DNA from: UPXZ01 sp047974405
Lineage (GTDB): Bacteria; Bacteroidota; Bacteroidia; Bacteroidales; Paludibacteraceae
NCBI GenBank assembly: GCA_047974405.1
Contig: JBKECI010000028.1
Location: 1 to 64,000, forward strand
DNA length: 64,000 nt
Reading direction: 5' to 3'
The position numbers and the translations under genes are program-made. This document shows positions 42,446-51,545 of this stretch, one piece after another. A model generated the notes under the pieces. The model was not told the origin of the DNA and did not search any database. It worked only from the letters and a program-made list of their open reading frames with translations. Every line of letters starts with the position of its first letter. Position 1 is the first letter of the stretch.

Positions 42446-44734
42446 ATGACAAAATTTCCTTCATACACATACATTGTCTCTTTCCTTGCTCTGCTATTAG
42501 TGGTTTCTTGCAACCCTGCTAAATATGTATCCGACGATGAAAATCTTTTGAATAGTATAAAAATAAAATCAGACACCAAAGAGATAAATAAAGAAGATAT
42601 TCTTGCCTATGTAAGGCAAACCCCCAATTCGAGAATGCTTGGCTTGTGGCGTACACAGCTCGGTATATACAATCTGTCGGGAAGCGATACTACCAAATGG
42701 ATTAATAGGCGACTGAAAAATATCGGCGAGGCTCCGGTTATTTACAATTCGCAACTGACCTCCGTGTCTGAAAGTGAGATAAAAAAACACTTTTTTAATT
42801 CTGGATTTATGGATGCCCACGTCTTGAGTGAGGTTACATACCCTAAAAATAAAAATGTTGATGTAACGTATATTGTCCAATCAAACAAACCATATAGACT
42901 GAGAGGATATACCGTAAATATCGCATTCAAAGAGCTTTATGATATAGCTTCAGATACGGCGGAGAGTGTGATAAAGATAAATAAGAGATTTAATAGCAAT
43001 ACATTAGACGAAGAGCGTACCCGAATAACAAAACATTTTCGAAATCTGGGATATTATAATTTTTTAAAAGAACATCTCCATTTTTTTGCAGATAGCGCAT
43101 TAAATTCTCACCAAATAGATTTGGTGCTGGAATTGGACGAACGGATAAAAGATATAAACGATACAGTAAATAATCCTATTTTTAGAAAATACTCAATAAA
43201 TAAAGTCCACTTTTACAGCGAAACGGATAAATCGTTGAGTCTACCGGACGAGCACATAAAGTTGGATACCATCTCCAAAGGCTCTTATGAGTTTGTTTAT
43301 GAGAAAAAGAAAAATATCCGTACCGGAGTATTGATAGAATCATCGCACTTTATACCCGATAAAATTTACAGCGACAGAGCCGTGGAAAAAACATACAGTT
43401 CTATTAATTCTCTGAGTGCAGTCAAATACACCAACATAAATTTTCAAAAAATAGGCAGCAACAGATTAGATGCCTACATTACGCTTACTCCCAGTAAATT
43501 ACAATCTGTCTCTGCCGATGTGGAAGGTACCTTTTCCGAAGGATATTTGGGAGCCGGAACAAATATCAACTATGGGCATCAAAATATTTTCGGAGGCTCC
43601 GAAGCCATTGTGGCAAAAGCTCGCTTTGCCTACGAATATCAAGGCTCAGGTCAAAATGCGATAGAAATAGGAGCAGACTTGGGCATTAAGTTTCCCACTT
43701 TTCTTTTCCCTTTTGCAAATACCGAAATGAAGCGGAAAATTGGCGCCAAAACACAAATCAACACCACTTTCAGTTATCGAGAGCGTCCCAGAGAATATAC
43801 GGGAATCATTGTTGGAGCAGGCGTTAAATACAATTGGAGCGAACTCGAAAATATCAAACATGGCTTCGACTTGGTTGATTTAAGCTATGTTCGCTATCCT
43901 TGGATATCGCAAGAATACCGCGACCGTTTTTTTAGCGATAATTCGAGTTTCAAATACAATTTCCAAGACCACTTCATTATGCGTATGGGGTACAATGGTT
44001 CGTACAATAACTTTAACGCCTATAAGCCACTGAGGAACTATTCTTCGATGATTTACAATGTAGAAATAGCAGGAAATTCGCTATATATAGCCAATAAACT
44101 GTTGAATAATAAACCGGTTCAAGATGGCATACAGTCTTATTATACACTATTCAACATCCGATTTGCACAATACGTAAAATTCGATTATAATATTTCCCAC
44201 CATCAAATATTTGATAAAAATAACCGTATAGTGTATCATGCCGGAGTGGGGGTGGCCATACCTTATGGCAATGCAAATATCATCCCGTTTGAAAAACGGT
44301 ATTTTGCTGGCGGTGCCAACAGTGTGAGGGGGTGGACGGCTTACCAGTTGGGACCGGGAGCTTATTCCGACACCATTAATAATTATATCAATATGAACAC
44401 TCAAATGGGAGATATAAAAATTGATCTGAATATGGAATATCGCGCAAAACTCTTTTGGAAACTGAATGGAGCTTTGTTTTTGGATGCGGGCAACGTATGG
44501 ACTATCAAAGATTATAAAGAACAGCCGGGTGGTGCTTTTGAACTTGGTAGCTTCCTCAATCAACTCGGTATTGCCTATGGGGTGGGATTGAGATTGGATT
44601 TCTCATTTTTCGTTATTCGCTTAGATGGCGGTATAAGACTATACAATCCCGCGTTAAAACGGACACAACGATGGAGAATCTCTCCTACAGGAGAAGATTT
44701 TGCATTAAATTTGGCAATAGGCTATCCGTTCTAA
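42446..44734 (+). CDS. tamL: TamL, Omp85-family outer-membrane assembly lipoprotein
   Basis: A 762-aa outer-membrane protein. The lipobox VVSC puts the lipid on Cys22, which distinguishes Bacteroidota TamL from proteobacterial TamA. POTRA-like domains cover about 40-370, and a 16-strand Omp85 barrel covers about 380-762. FAGGANSVRGW near 625 matches the lid-lock VRGF/Y motif, with VRGW here, and the chain ends GYPF (terminal Phe). It inserts a subset of barrels together with the inner-membrane protein TamB; no tamB gene is next to it. dtd, 18 bases downstream, is probably on the same transcript. Confidence 0.9.
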   Translation: MTKFPSYTYIVSFLALLLVVSCNPAKYVSDDENLLNSIKIKSDTKEINKEDILAYVRQTPNSRMLGLWRTQLGIYNLSGSDTTKWINRRLKNIGEAPVIYNSQLTSVSESEIKKHFFNSGFMDAHVLSEVTYPKNKNVDVTYIVQSNKPYRLRGYTVNIAFKELYDIASDTAESVIKINKRFNSNTLDEERTRITKHFRNLGYYNFLKEHLHFFADSALNSHQIDLVLELDERIKDINDTVNNPIFRKYSINKVHFYSETDKSLSLPDEHIKLDTISKGSYEFVYEKKKNIRTGVLIESSHFIPDKIYSDRAVEKTYSSINSLSAVKYTNINFQKIGSNRLDAYITLTPSKLQSVSADVEGTFSEGYLGAGTNINYGHQNIFGGSEAIVAKARFAYEYQGSGQNAIEIGADLGIKFPTFLFPFANTEMKRKIGAKTQINTTFSYRERPREYTGIIVGAGVKYNWSELENIKHGFDLVDLSYVRYPWISQEYRDRFFSDNSSFKYNFQDHFIMRMGYNGSYNNFNAYKPLRNYSSMIYNVEIAGNSLYIANKLLNNKPVQDGIQSYYTLFNIRFAQYVKFDYNISHHQIFDKNNRIVYHAGVGVAIPYGNANIIPFEKRYFAGGANSVRGWTAYQLGPGAYSDTINNYINMNTQMGDIKIDLNMEYRAKLFWKLNGALFLDAGNVWTIKDYKEQPGGAFELGSFLNQLGIAYGVGLRLDFSFFVIRLDGGIRLYNPALKRTQRWRISPTGEDFALNLAIGYPF

Positions 44735-44752
44735 AAAATAAAAGGAAATATT

Positions 44753-45205
44753 ATGCGTTTGCTAATTCAGCGGGTAAAAAAGGCGTCGGTTACGATAGAA
44801 GAAAAAATACAATCAAAAATTGGAGCGGGACTGCTCGTCTTTGTCGGGATTACGGATGACGACGATGCAAAAGACATTGAATACCTTGTGCAGAAAATGA
44901 TGAATCTCCGTATTTTTGACGATGAAAGTGGAGTGATGAATCAATCCGTTTTAGATATTGCCGGCGAGATATTGGTAGTAAGCCAGTTTACGCTGTACGC
45001 CCGCACACGCAAAGGAAACAGACCATCGTATATTGATGCTGCAAAACCGGAAATTTCCGTACCTTTGTACGAACAGTTTTGTTGCCGGACAGAAATACTG
45101 CTTGGTAAAAAAATAGAAACAGGAAAATTTGGAGCCGATATGGAAATAGACCTTATCAACAATGGACCTGTTACCATTTGGATAGACAGTAAAAACAAAG
45201 AATAG
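44753..45205 (+). CDS. dtd: D-aminoacyl-tRNA deacylase
   Basis: A 150-aa proofreading enzyme that removes D-amino acids, and glycine from tRNA-Ala, from mischarged tRNA. The two invariant motifs are SQFTLYA near 77-83 and NGPVTIW near 136-142, which forms the Gly-cisPro selector at the dimer active site. N-terminal MRLLIQRVKKASV is standard, as is the length. It lies 18 bases after tamL and 12 bases before pssA. Confidence 0.96.
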   Translation: MRLLIQRVKKASVTIEEKIQSKIGAGLLVFVGITDDDDAKDIEYLVQKMMNLRIFDDESGVMNQSVLDIAGEILVVSQFTLYARTRKGNRPSYIDAAKPEISVPLYEQFCCRTEILLGKKIETGKFGADMEIDLINNGPVTIWIDSKNKE

Positions 45206-45217
45206 CGCTACAAAATT

Positions 45218-45883
45218 ATGATGAAACATATCCCCAATACAATAACGGCATTAAATCTATTCTCAGGTTGTGTAGGAGTCTGGTTTGCTTTCAACGGCAA
45301 CTACGAGGGAGCGGCTTTAGCCATCATATTTTCTGCCATTTTTGACTTTTTAGACGGGATGGCCGCCAGAGTTCTACAAGCATACTCACCTATGGGAAAA
45401 GAGTTGGATTCATTAGCCGATGTTATCAGTTTTGGGTTGGTGCCGGGGGCATTGGCTTTTTCGATGCTCTCTCCCGACAGAATTCACCTGTATTCGTTTT
45501 TAGGATTTATTATTCCTATTTTTTCGGCTTTGAGACTGGCAAAATTTAATATTGACGAACGCCAGACAACCTCATTTATAGGACTTCCAACCCCTGCAAA
45601 TGCTATATTTTGGGCAGGATTAGCTCTGTCGCTATCCGAATGGATGAAAACATATCCGTATATATTAGTAGGAGGTATTCTGTTTTTTTCATATTTGCTG
45701 GTGGCCGAAATCGAAATGTTTTCACTCAAATTCAAAAATTTAAGTTGGAAAGAGAATAAACTTCAATATATCTTTCTTGCAGGATGCCTCTTACTGATTA
45801 TCATCTTATTCAAAAAAGCCATAGCGCCGCTTATTTTATGGTATATTCTATTGAGCGCTGTACCCAAAAACCGATACAAGTAG
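45218..45883 (+). CDS. pssA: CDP-diacylglycerol--serine O-phosphatidyltransferase
   Basis: A 221-aa integral membrane enzyme for phosphatidylserine, the precursor of phosphatidylethanolamine. The CDP-alcohol phosphotransferase signature is complete: DFLDGMAARVLQAYSPMGKE, then LDSLADV, giving the D..DG..AR........G...D...D pattern near 42-70. NTITALNLFSGCVG at the start and six or so hydrophobic segments fit PssA. Decarboxylase psd is not in the window. It is the last gene of the tamL-dtd-pssA run. Confidence 0.94.
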   Translation: MMKHIPNTITALNLFSGCVGVWFAFNGNYEGAALAIIFSAIFDFLDGMAARVLQAYSPMGKELDSLADVISFGLVPGALAFSMLSPDRIHLYSFLGFIIPIFSALRLAKFNIDERQTTSFIGLPTPANAIFWAGLALSLSEWMKTYPYILVGGILFFSYLLVAEIEMFSLKFKNLSWKENKLQYIFLAGCLLLIIILFKKAIAPLILWYILLSAVPKNRYK

Positions 45884-45996
45884 CTCGAAAAATAATTTTA
45901 TATTTTTAGAGATAATTATCAGATAATAAGCCTAAATACTTACAACTAAATCTTTGTTACTATTTAAATGTTGAAAATATATCTCCCCTCAATGAT

Positions 45997-46902
45997 ATGT
46001 CAATAGAAATTTCAAATATATCTAAAAATTACGGAACTCAGCAAGTATTACAAGACGTAAGTTTCAAAATAGGAAATGGAGAAATAGTAGGTTTTTTAGG
46101 ACCAAACGGAGCCGGAAAAACTACCACTATGCGAATTGTTGCCGGAGCTTTGGGATACGAGCAGGGGAGTGTCAAAGTATGCGGTATGGAGGTGGCATCC
46201 AATCCGCTGCAAACGAAACAAAATATCGGATACCTACCCGAACAAAATCCTCAATACGTAGATATGTACATAAAAGAGTATCTACTTTTTGTATCGTCAA
46301 TATATGGAATAGGTAGAGAAAAGTCAAAACGAGTAAACGAGTTGATAGATTTAGTAGGGCTTAGACCCGAATACCGCAAAAAAATAGGACAACTTTCCAA
46401 AGGATACCGTCAGCGAGTAGGGCTTGCACAAGCTTTGATTCACAATCCTAATGTGCTTATTTTGGACGAACCCACTACCGGACTAGATCCAAATCAGTTG
46501 GTTGAAATCCGCAACCTAATAAAGGAGGTGGGAAAAAACCGTACAGTACTTTTCAGCACACACATTATGCAAGAGATAGAGGCTGTTTGCAACCGGGTAA
46601 TCATTATCAACAAAGGTAAGATTGCGGCAGACTACCCCGATGTGAAACAAATATCTACGTTTAAAGAAAATGAGTTTCAATTGGAAGTGGAATTTTTACA
46701 CCTGCTGGAAAAAGAAATTTTGCAAACAATCAAACCAATAACAGCCATTGAAACAGATGACAGTAAACGATTTATTCTTACAAGTACAGATGATATTCGT
46801 TCCGAAATTTTTGACATAGCCGTAACAACAGGCAATAAAATACTAAAGTTAAATCCATTATCAAAAAAAATGGAAGAATTATTCAGAGAACTTACTGCTT
46901 AG
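45997..46902 (+). CDS. gldA: GldA-type ABC transporter ATP-binding protein
   Basis: A 301-aa ABC ATPase: Walker A GPNGAGKTT near 35-43, Q-loop near YLPEQNP, signature LSKGYRQRVGLAQAL near 131-145, Walker B VLILDEPTTGLDP near 150-162, and H-loop FSTHIMQE. After the ATPase core comes a C-terminal extension (about 220-301). It resembles GldA, named from the gliding transporter GldAFG, but homologues occur in non-gliding Bacteroidales; gldF and gldG are not beside it. It is followed 16 bases later by ruvB. Confidence 0.88.
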   Translation: MSIEISNISKNYGTQQVLQDVSFKIGNGEIVGFLGPNGAGKTTTMRIVAGALGYEQGSVKVCGMEVASNPLQTKQNIGYLPEQNPQYVDMYIKEYLLFVSSIYGIGREKSKRVNELIDLVGLRPEYRKKIGQLSKGYRQRVGLAQALIHNPNVLILDEPTTGLDPNQLVEIRNLIKEVGKNRTVLFSTHIMQEIEAVCNRVIIINKGKIAADYPDVKQISTFKENEFQLEVEFLHLLEKEILQTIKPITAIETDDSKRFILTSTDDIRSEIFDIAVTTGNKILKLNPLSKKMEELFRELTA

Positions 46903-46918
46903 AACTTATAAACTATCG

Positions 46919-47935
46919 ATGCAAGAAAACTTTGACATACGAAATAACCAGAATACCGAAAAAGAATTTGAAAACGCTTTACGTCCGTTGACATTTTTCG
47001 ACTTTAACGGGCAGTACAAAATTGTAGAAAATCTGAAAATATTTGTACAGGCAGCTCGTATGCGTACCGAATCGCTCGATCACGTGCTGTTGCACGGACC
47101 TCCCGGCCTGGGAAAAACCACTCTTTCGAATATTATCGCAAACGAACTGAATGTCGGATTTAAAGTAACATCGGGTCCTGTATTGGATAAACCGGGAGAT
47201 TTGGCAGGGTTGCTTACAAGTTTGGAACCCAACGACGTACTTTTTATTGACGAAATACATCGATTAAGTCCGATTGTTGAGGAATATTTGTATTCGGCAA
47301 TGGAAGATTACCGTATCGACATTATGATAGACAAAGGTCCAAGCGCCCGCTCCATCCAATTGGAATTAAATCCGTTCACATTGATTGGAGCAACCACGCG
47401 AAGCGGATTGCTCACATCGCCTTTGCGGGCAAGATTTGGTATTAACTGTCACTTTGAATACTACGACAATGTCGTTATCAAACAGATCATAGAGCGTTCT
47501 GCCAAACTCTTACATGTGGAAATAGACAAAAAAGCAGCAATTGAGATTGCCGGAAGGAGTAGAGGTACACCTCGTATAGCCAATGCGTTACTCCGTCGTG
47601 TGAGAGACTTTGCGCAGGTAAAAGGTAATGGAAAAATAGATTTGAATATCGCAGAATATGCATTGGAGGCGCTAAATATAGATAAATTCGGATTGGATGA
47701 GATAGACAATAAAATACTTATTACCATCATAGATAAGTTTCAGGGAGGACCTGTTGGGCTGACTACCATAGCTACCGCCCTTAGTGAAGACTCCGGAACG
47801 CTCGAAGAGGTGTACGAGCCATTTTTGATAAAAGAGGGATTTCTGAAACGAACCCCTCGCGGACGTGAGGTTACTGAGTTGGCATACAGACATTTGGGGA
47901 AAGTAAAATACGGCGACCAAGGCACCTTGTTTTGA
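46919..47935 (+). CDS. ruvB: Holliday junction helicase RuvB
   Basis: A 338-aa AAA+ motor that drives branch migration with RuvA. Walker A is GPPGLGKTT near 60-68, Walker B is DVLFIDEIHRLSP near 104-116, the sensor motif is IGATTRSGLL near 157, and the C-terminal winged helix covers the last 75 residues (FLKRTPRGREVT). Full length. ruvA and ruvC are elsewhere. Its end is 45 bases before the flippase start. Confidence 0.97.
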   Translation: MQENFDIRNNQNTEKEFENALRPLTFFDFNGQYKIVENLKIFVQAARMRTESLDHVLLHGPPGLGKTTLSNIIANELNVGFKVTSGPVLDKPGDLAGLLTSLEPNDVLFIDEIHRLSPIVEEYLYSAMEDYRIDIMIDKGPSARSIQLELNPFTLIGATTRSGLLTSPLRARFGINCHFEYYDNVVIKQIIERSAKLLHVEIDKKAAIEIAGRSRGTPRIANALLRRVRDFAQVKGNGKIDLNIAEYALEALNIDKFGLDEIDNKILITIIDKFQGGPVGLTTIATALSEDSGTLEEVYEPFLIKEGFLKRTPRGREVTELAYRHLGKVKYGDQGTLF

Positions 47936-47979
47936 AACATCCTATAAAAAGAATATCCGATATACCGACAAGAGAAACT

Positions 47980-49470
47980 ATGGCAAAAGAAATGAAATCG
48001 CTGGCAAAAGATACTGCCATTTATGGAGTAAGCAGCATTGTTGGCAAATTTTTGAATTGGTTGCTGGTGCCACTGTACACTTACACTCTTGAAAAGCAAT
48101 CGGATTACGGAATTGTTACCAATCTTTATGCTTGGACGGCTCTGCTGCTGGTTATTTTGACCTACGGTATGGAAACCGGTTTTTTCCGATTTGCCAATAA
48201 GCATCAGAATGAGGCGGACAAGGTGTATGGAAACACGCTTATGTCGGTAGGATTTACCTCTTTGTTGTTTACTGTTTTACTGTTTCTGTTTTACCATTCC
48301 ATAGCAAACGGACTTGGCTATTCCGCTCATCCCGAATTTATTTGGATGCTCGGCCTCACGGTGGCAATGGATGCTTTTGCCTCCATACCTTTTGCCTATT
48401 TGAGATTTGTAAAGCGTCCGGTAGTCTTTGCCTCTATGAAGTTGCTGTATATTGCGCTCAATATAGCTTTCAATCTGTTTTTTCTGGTTGTATGTCCTTG
48501 GCTGATAAATGTTATACCCGATTCTATCAATTGGTTTTACGACCCCCACTATGGTGTAGGCTATATTTTTATCTCCAATTTGATGGCAACCGCCATTCAA
48601 ACTCTCGTTTTGTCAAAGTATATATTTGTAGCTAAATTTGATGTTGATTTCAAATTGCTAAAAAAAATACTCCATTACTCTTATCCGTTGCTATTCTTGG
48701 GAATTGCCGGGATTGCCAATCAAAATCTGGATAAAATCCTTTTCCCGTTTCTGCAACTTGGAGAGCAAGGAAAAGCCGATTTGGGAGTTTACGGAGCTGT
48801 TTCGAAAATAGCGATGGTAATTATGATGTTTACGCAGGCATTCAGGTATGCTTACGAACCTTTTGTATTTGCCAAAAACAAAGATAAAAACAGTTTGCAA
48901 ACATATTCCGACGCGATGAAATTTTTTATTATATTTTCATTGCTTATTTTTTTGGGAATGGTACTTTATATGGATTTGATACGCTACGCCATACGTAGCG
49001 ATTATTGGATAGGGCTGGATGTTGTACCAATTATTCTGTTTTCGTACATTTTTCAGGGGATTTTTTTCAATCTGTCGATTTGGTATAAACTAACCGACAA
49101 GAATCATTATGGAGCTTGGTTTTCTGCTATAGGAACGATTATTATTTTTATCGGCAACATTATTTTTGTACCCGTTTACAGTTATTGGGGAGCTGCATGG
49201 TCAGCATTTGTCGGCTATTTTGTGGTGATGATCCTATCCTACTTTTTTGGACAAAAATATATGCCGGTCGATTATAATTTGAAAAAAACAGCCATTTATC
49301 TGCTACTGACACTGGCTCTTTTTGCCATCAGCACCTTGATAAAAACGCCTTATCTTATTTTAAATTTAATTTTGAAGACGATGTTGATGGCAATATTTAT
49401 CGTTTATGTAATCAAACACGATTTCCCACTAAAAGAAATTCCGTATCTGAACCGGTTTCTGAAAAAATAA
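47980..49470 (+). CDS. Polysaccharide flippase (Wzx/MATE-like)
   Basis: A 496-aa integral membrane protein with about 12-14 hydrophobic segments, of the polysaccharide biosynthesis/MurJ-Wzx superfamily. LAKDTAIYGVSSIVGKFLNWLLVPLYT-type text near the start is the typical first segment. It would flip a lipid-linked sugar unit across the inner membrane. An in-frame TTG at 47932 overlaps the ruvB stop but the ATG at 47980 is preceded by AAGAGAAA; a further ATG lies at 47992. Its cargo, perhaps a heptose-containing glycan, cannot be told from sequence. Confidence 0.9.
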   Translation: MAKEMKSLAKDTAIYGVSSIVGKFLNWLLVPLYTYTLEKQSDYGIVTNLYAWTALLLVILTYGMETGFFRFANKHQNEADKVYGNTLMSVGFTSLLFTVLLFLFYHSIANGLGYSAHPEFIWMLGLTVAMDAFASIPFAYLRFVKRPVVFASMKLLYIALNIAFNLFFLVVCPWLINVIPDSINWFYDPHYGVGYIFISNLMATAIQTLVLSKYIFVAKFDVDFKLLKKILHYSYPLLFLGIAGIANQNLDKILFPFLQLGEQGKADLGVYGAVSKIAMVIMMFTQAFRYAYEPFVFAKNKDKNSLQTYSDAMKFFIIFSLLIFLGMVLYMDLIRYAIRSDYWIGLDVVPIILFSYIFQGIFFNLSIWYKLTDKNHYGAWFSAIGTIIIFIGNIIFVPVYSYWGAAWSAFVGYFVVMILSYFFGQKYMPVDYNLKKTAIYLLLTLALFAISTLIKTPYLILNLILKTMLMAIFIVYVIKHDFPLKEIPYLNRFLKK

Positions 49471-49555
49471 ATTTCCCGATTTGTATCATTTTATATGGAA
49501 GAGGTAATTCTAAAAATCAATTTAATTTTAAAAATCATAACTTTAAGGGCAATGA

Positions 49556-50206
49556 TTATTTCCTACCAAAATCTGCAGGGATTTCGCCCCAAGTTTCGGT
49601 CTGCCACTTCAAAATGGGGTTTTTGTAATCATTTTCTCGAAGCCACTTTTCTGCCCGTCCAATTATTTCGAACAAATCGGTATTTTTCGAATTTTCCTCA
49701 AGCTTGGTTTTACATTTTTTTTGGGCTATCCAGCCCATTGCTATTTTGCTGTCGCTGTAAATAGGGATAGGCTTTTCGTAGTTTTTTATAAGGGCAAGGG
49801 CATGTACAATAGCAAGAAACTCACCGATATTATTTGTCCCGTTTTTGTACGGACCTTGATGGAAAATTTCCACCCCGGTTTTGAAATCTACCCCTCGATA
49901 TTCCATCTGTCCCGGATTGCCACTACAAGCCGCATCTACACAAATACTCTCGCTAATGGGTTGCTGGCGTAAAGGCAAATCTATATATGATCTCTTTATT
50001 GAAACGGAATTTGATACTTTTTGTAAGTTGATGTAGTCGCTCCAATGTCTAGTAAATGCCTCTTTGGCTTCGGCGAGAGTATCAAAGGACTTGTATTTGG
50101 CATCGGAAAATCCGTTGATTTGATTCGAGCATTCTTGCCATGATAGATAAACTCCGGGGGTTTTACCTTGCCAAACGGTGTAGTATTTTGGTTTGCTTTT
50201 TGACAT
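49556..50206 (-). CDS. rnhA: Ribonuclease HI with viroplasmin domain
   Basis: A 216-aa enzyme that degrades RNA in RNA-DNA hybrids. Residues about 5-50 form a viroplasmin domain (KYYTVWQGKTPGVYLSW), which grips double-stranded nucleic acid. The RNase H core has the catalytic Asp in CVDAACSGNPGQ, Glu in NIGEFLA, Asp in YSDSKIA, and the final Asp in PADFGRK at the C-terminus. The domain order is common in Bacteroidota. It converges with the flippase gene with about 85 bases between. Confidence 0.93.
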   Translation of the reverse strand: MSKSKPKYYTVWQGKTPGVYLSWQECSNQINGFSDAKYKSFDTLAEAKEAFTRHWSDYINLQKVSNSVSIKRSYIDLPLRQQPISESICVDAACSGNPGQMEYRGVDFKTGVEIFHQGPYKNGTNNIGEFLAIVHALALIKNYEKPIPIYSDSKIAMGWIAQKKCKTKLEENSKNTDLFEIIGRAEKWLRENDYKNPILKWQTETWGEIPADFGRK

Positions 50207-50241
50207 AAAAGATTATTTCAATAAAAATATAACATTGCAAC

Positions 50242-50273
50242 TTTGTAACTCGGAACTATTTTGTGTACTTTTG
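50242..50273 (+). promoter_or_regulatory. Promoter of tRNA-Arg(CCT)
   Basis: TTTG (50242-50245) and TACTTTTG (50266-50273) with a 20-base spacer. Confidence 0.8.
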
Positions 50274-50289
50274 CATTGCAAAAAAAAAT

Positions 50290-50361
50290 GCCCCTGTAGT
50301 TCAATGGATAGAACGGAAGTTTCCTAAACTTTAAATTCGGGTTCGATTCCCGGCGGGGGTA
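50290..50361 (+). tRNA. tRNA-Arg (anticodon CCT)
   Basis: A 72-nt cloverleaf. Acceptor GCCCCTG pairs with CGGGGGT (G1-U72 and U6-G67 wobbles), the anticodon stem is GAAGT/ACTTT, the loop TTCCTAA carries CCT for AGG, the D loop contains GG, and the T loop is TTCGATT. Discriminator A. Confidence 0.95.
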
Positions 50362-50472
50362 CACAAGCAAAGTCCGTTCTTAACAGAATAGGCTTTTTGT
50401 TTTTACAAACATACAAAAAAAGTAAGTATTTGCCTACAAAAGTTCTACTATAGTTCTACAAAAAAATAGTCC

Positions 50473-50598
50473 CTATTTCCACTTATCTGGAATAGCAAAG
50501 GATTTCTCACCTTTCGTAACAATATCAGCCATTTTGCTGTTAATAAATTTCTGAAAGTTATTTTTTAACAAGATTGCTTTGCTTTTGTGTAGTTTCAT
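50473..50598 (-). other. Possible small gene or gene remnant beside tRNA-Arg(CCT)
   Basis: A 41-aa frame that starts MKLHKSKAILLKNNFQ, continues through MADIVTKGEKSF and ends IPDKWK. The same frame stays open upstream of its ATG for at least another 50 codons, into the end of the rhomboid gene, with no start codon. It could be a small gene, the decayed 3' end of a larger gene, or chance. The rest of 50362-50720 holds a weak hairpin with a T run near 50385, two GTTCTAC copies near 50440-50460, and nothing else I recognise. Confidence 0.3.
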
Positions 50599-50720
50599 GT
50601 TTGCGGCAAGATTACTGCTGAATATGGCAGGTAAGATTGGTGTGCTTTTTTTTATAAGTTTTGGAGCTGAAAAACAATCGATGCAAAGTTTTATTAGAAC
50701 TAAGGAGCAAACTACGGTTG

Positions 50721-51377
50721 TCAGTATCCAAAATGGATTAAATCTTTGAAAGAAGATATCTGAATGGCATCAATAAAATGAGAAAAGATATTGATACCGC
50801 TTATCAGCCCAAATACCAAAAACATATATACGATACCAAATACGCCACCGGTAATGTGTGCCAAATGATTGATATTGCCGGTTTGGTTTCGTTCCAAATA
50901 GAAAGATATTGCCACATAAATGAGTCCAAACAGAAATGCCGGAAGGTAAATAGGAACAAACATAATGCCCATAAAATTCATCGGATAAATAAGTATATAT
51001 GCAAAAATAATGGTAGAAACAGCTCCTGACGCTCCCAAACTGCGGTAATATGGATTATTTTTTTCTTTGATATAGGTAGGAAGTATCGAAATAAGCAGTC
51101 CGAGTATATACATCAACATATAGAGGCATGAACCTGTTACCAAACCAAAAACATTATTGAATACTTTCTCTATTGACTCACCAAAAAGATACAATGCAAA
51201 CATATTTAAAATAAGATGTGTCCAATCGGCATGTAACAATCCATAGGTAAACAGACGGTACCACCCGCCTTGCTTTACGGCAGGAGGGTAAAATATAAGT
51301 TTGTTAATTAAATTTGCATTATTGAAAGCTATGACCGAAACAGCCGAAGTAACCACGATGAGAATAATCGTAAGCAT
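50721..51377 (-). CDS. Rhomboid intramembrane serine protease
   Basis: A 218-aa protein with six membrane segments. The catalytic dyad is Ser118 in GASGAVS and His174 in HLAHITGG. The conserved YRLFTYGLLHADWTHLILNMF (described here in two parts, about 40-60) has the WR-like first loop and the HxxxN motif. It cuts membrane proteins within the bilayer; substrates are unknown. A -7 box lies just upstream. Length is at the short end, as in the simple prokaryotic type. Confidence 0.93.
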   Translation of the reverse strand: MLTIILIVVTSAVSVIAFNNANLINKLIFYPPAVKQGGWYRLFTYGLLHADWTHLILNMFALYLFGESIEKVFNNVFGLVTGSCLYMLMYILGLLISILPTYIKEKNNPYYRSLGASGAVSTIIFAYILIYPMNFMGIMFVPIYLPAFLFGLIYVAISFYLERNQTGNINHLAHITGGVFGIVYMFLVFGLISGINIFSHFIDAIQISSFKDLIHFGY

Positions 51378-51402
51378 ATGTGATATTGATTATTTTGAAC
51401 AA

Positions 51403-51410
51403 CAAAAATA
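51403..51410 (-). promoter_or_regulatory. -7 promoter box for the rhomboid gene
   Basis: TATTTTTG on the minus strand, 25 bases before the ATG. Confidence 0.55.
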
Positions 51411-51482
51411 AGAAAAAAAATCCGGATGTATGAAATCCTATTTGAACTTTTTCGGATTATAGAGCTGAGGCACCTGAGAATA

Positions 51483-51491
51483 TTTAGTTTA
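51483..51491. repeat. Left target-site duplication of the IS element
   Basis: TTTAGTTTA occurs here and again at 52463-52471, flanking the element. The duplicated target is 8 or 9 bases; one A at the boundary is ambiguous. Confidence 0.85.
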
Positions 51492-51522
51492 ATGATTATC
51501 CGTATATTTCCCTAAAAAGTAT

Positions 51523-51530
51523 TATCTTTG
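51523..51530 (+). promoter_or_regulatory. -7 promoter box of the transposase
   Basis: TATCTTTG inside the left end of the element, 15 bases before the transposase ATG at 51546. Confidence 0.5.
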
Positions 51531-51545
51531 AAAAAAAGATTAAAA

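Noticed and set aside
47932..47979. TTG start of the flippase overlapping the ruvB stop
   Set aside because: The ATG at 47980 has a better upstream purine run and starts directly before the first membrane segment, though coupling from TTG cannot be fully excluded.
50290..50361. tRNA-Arg(CCT) as an active integration site
   Set aside because: I found no second copy of its 3' end in the window and no integrase, so there is only the weak remnant noted nearby.
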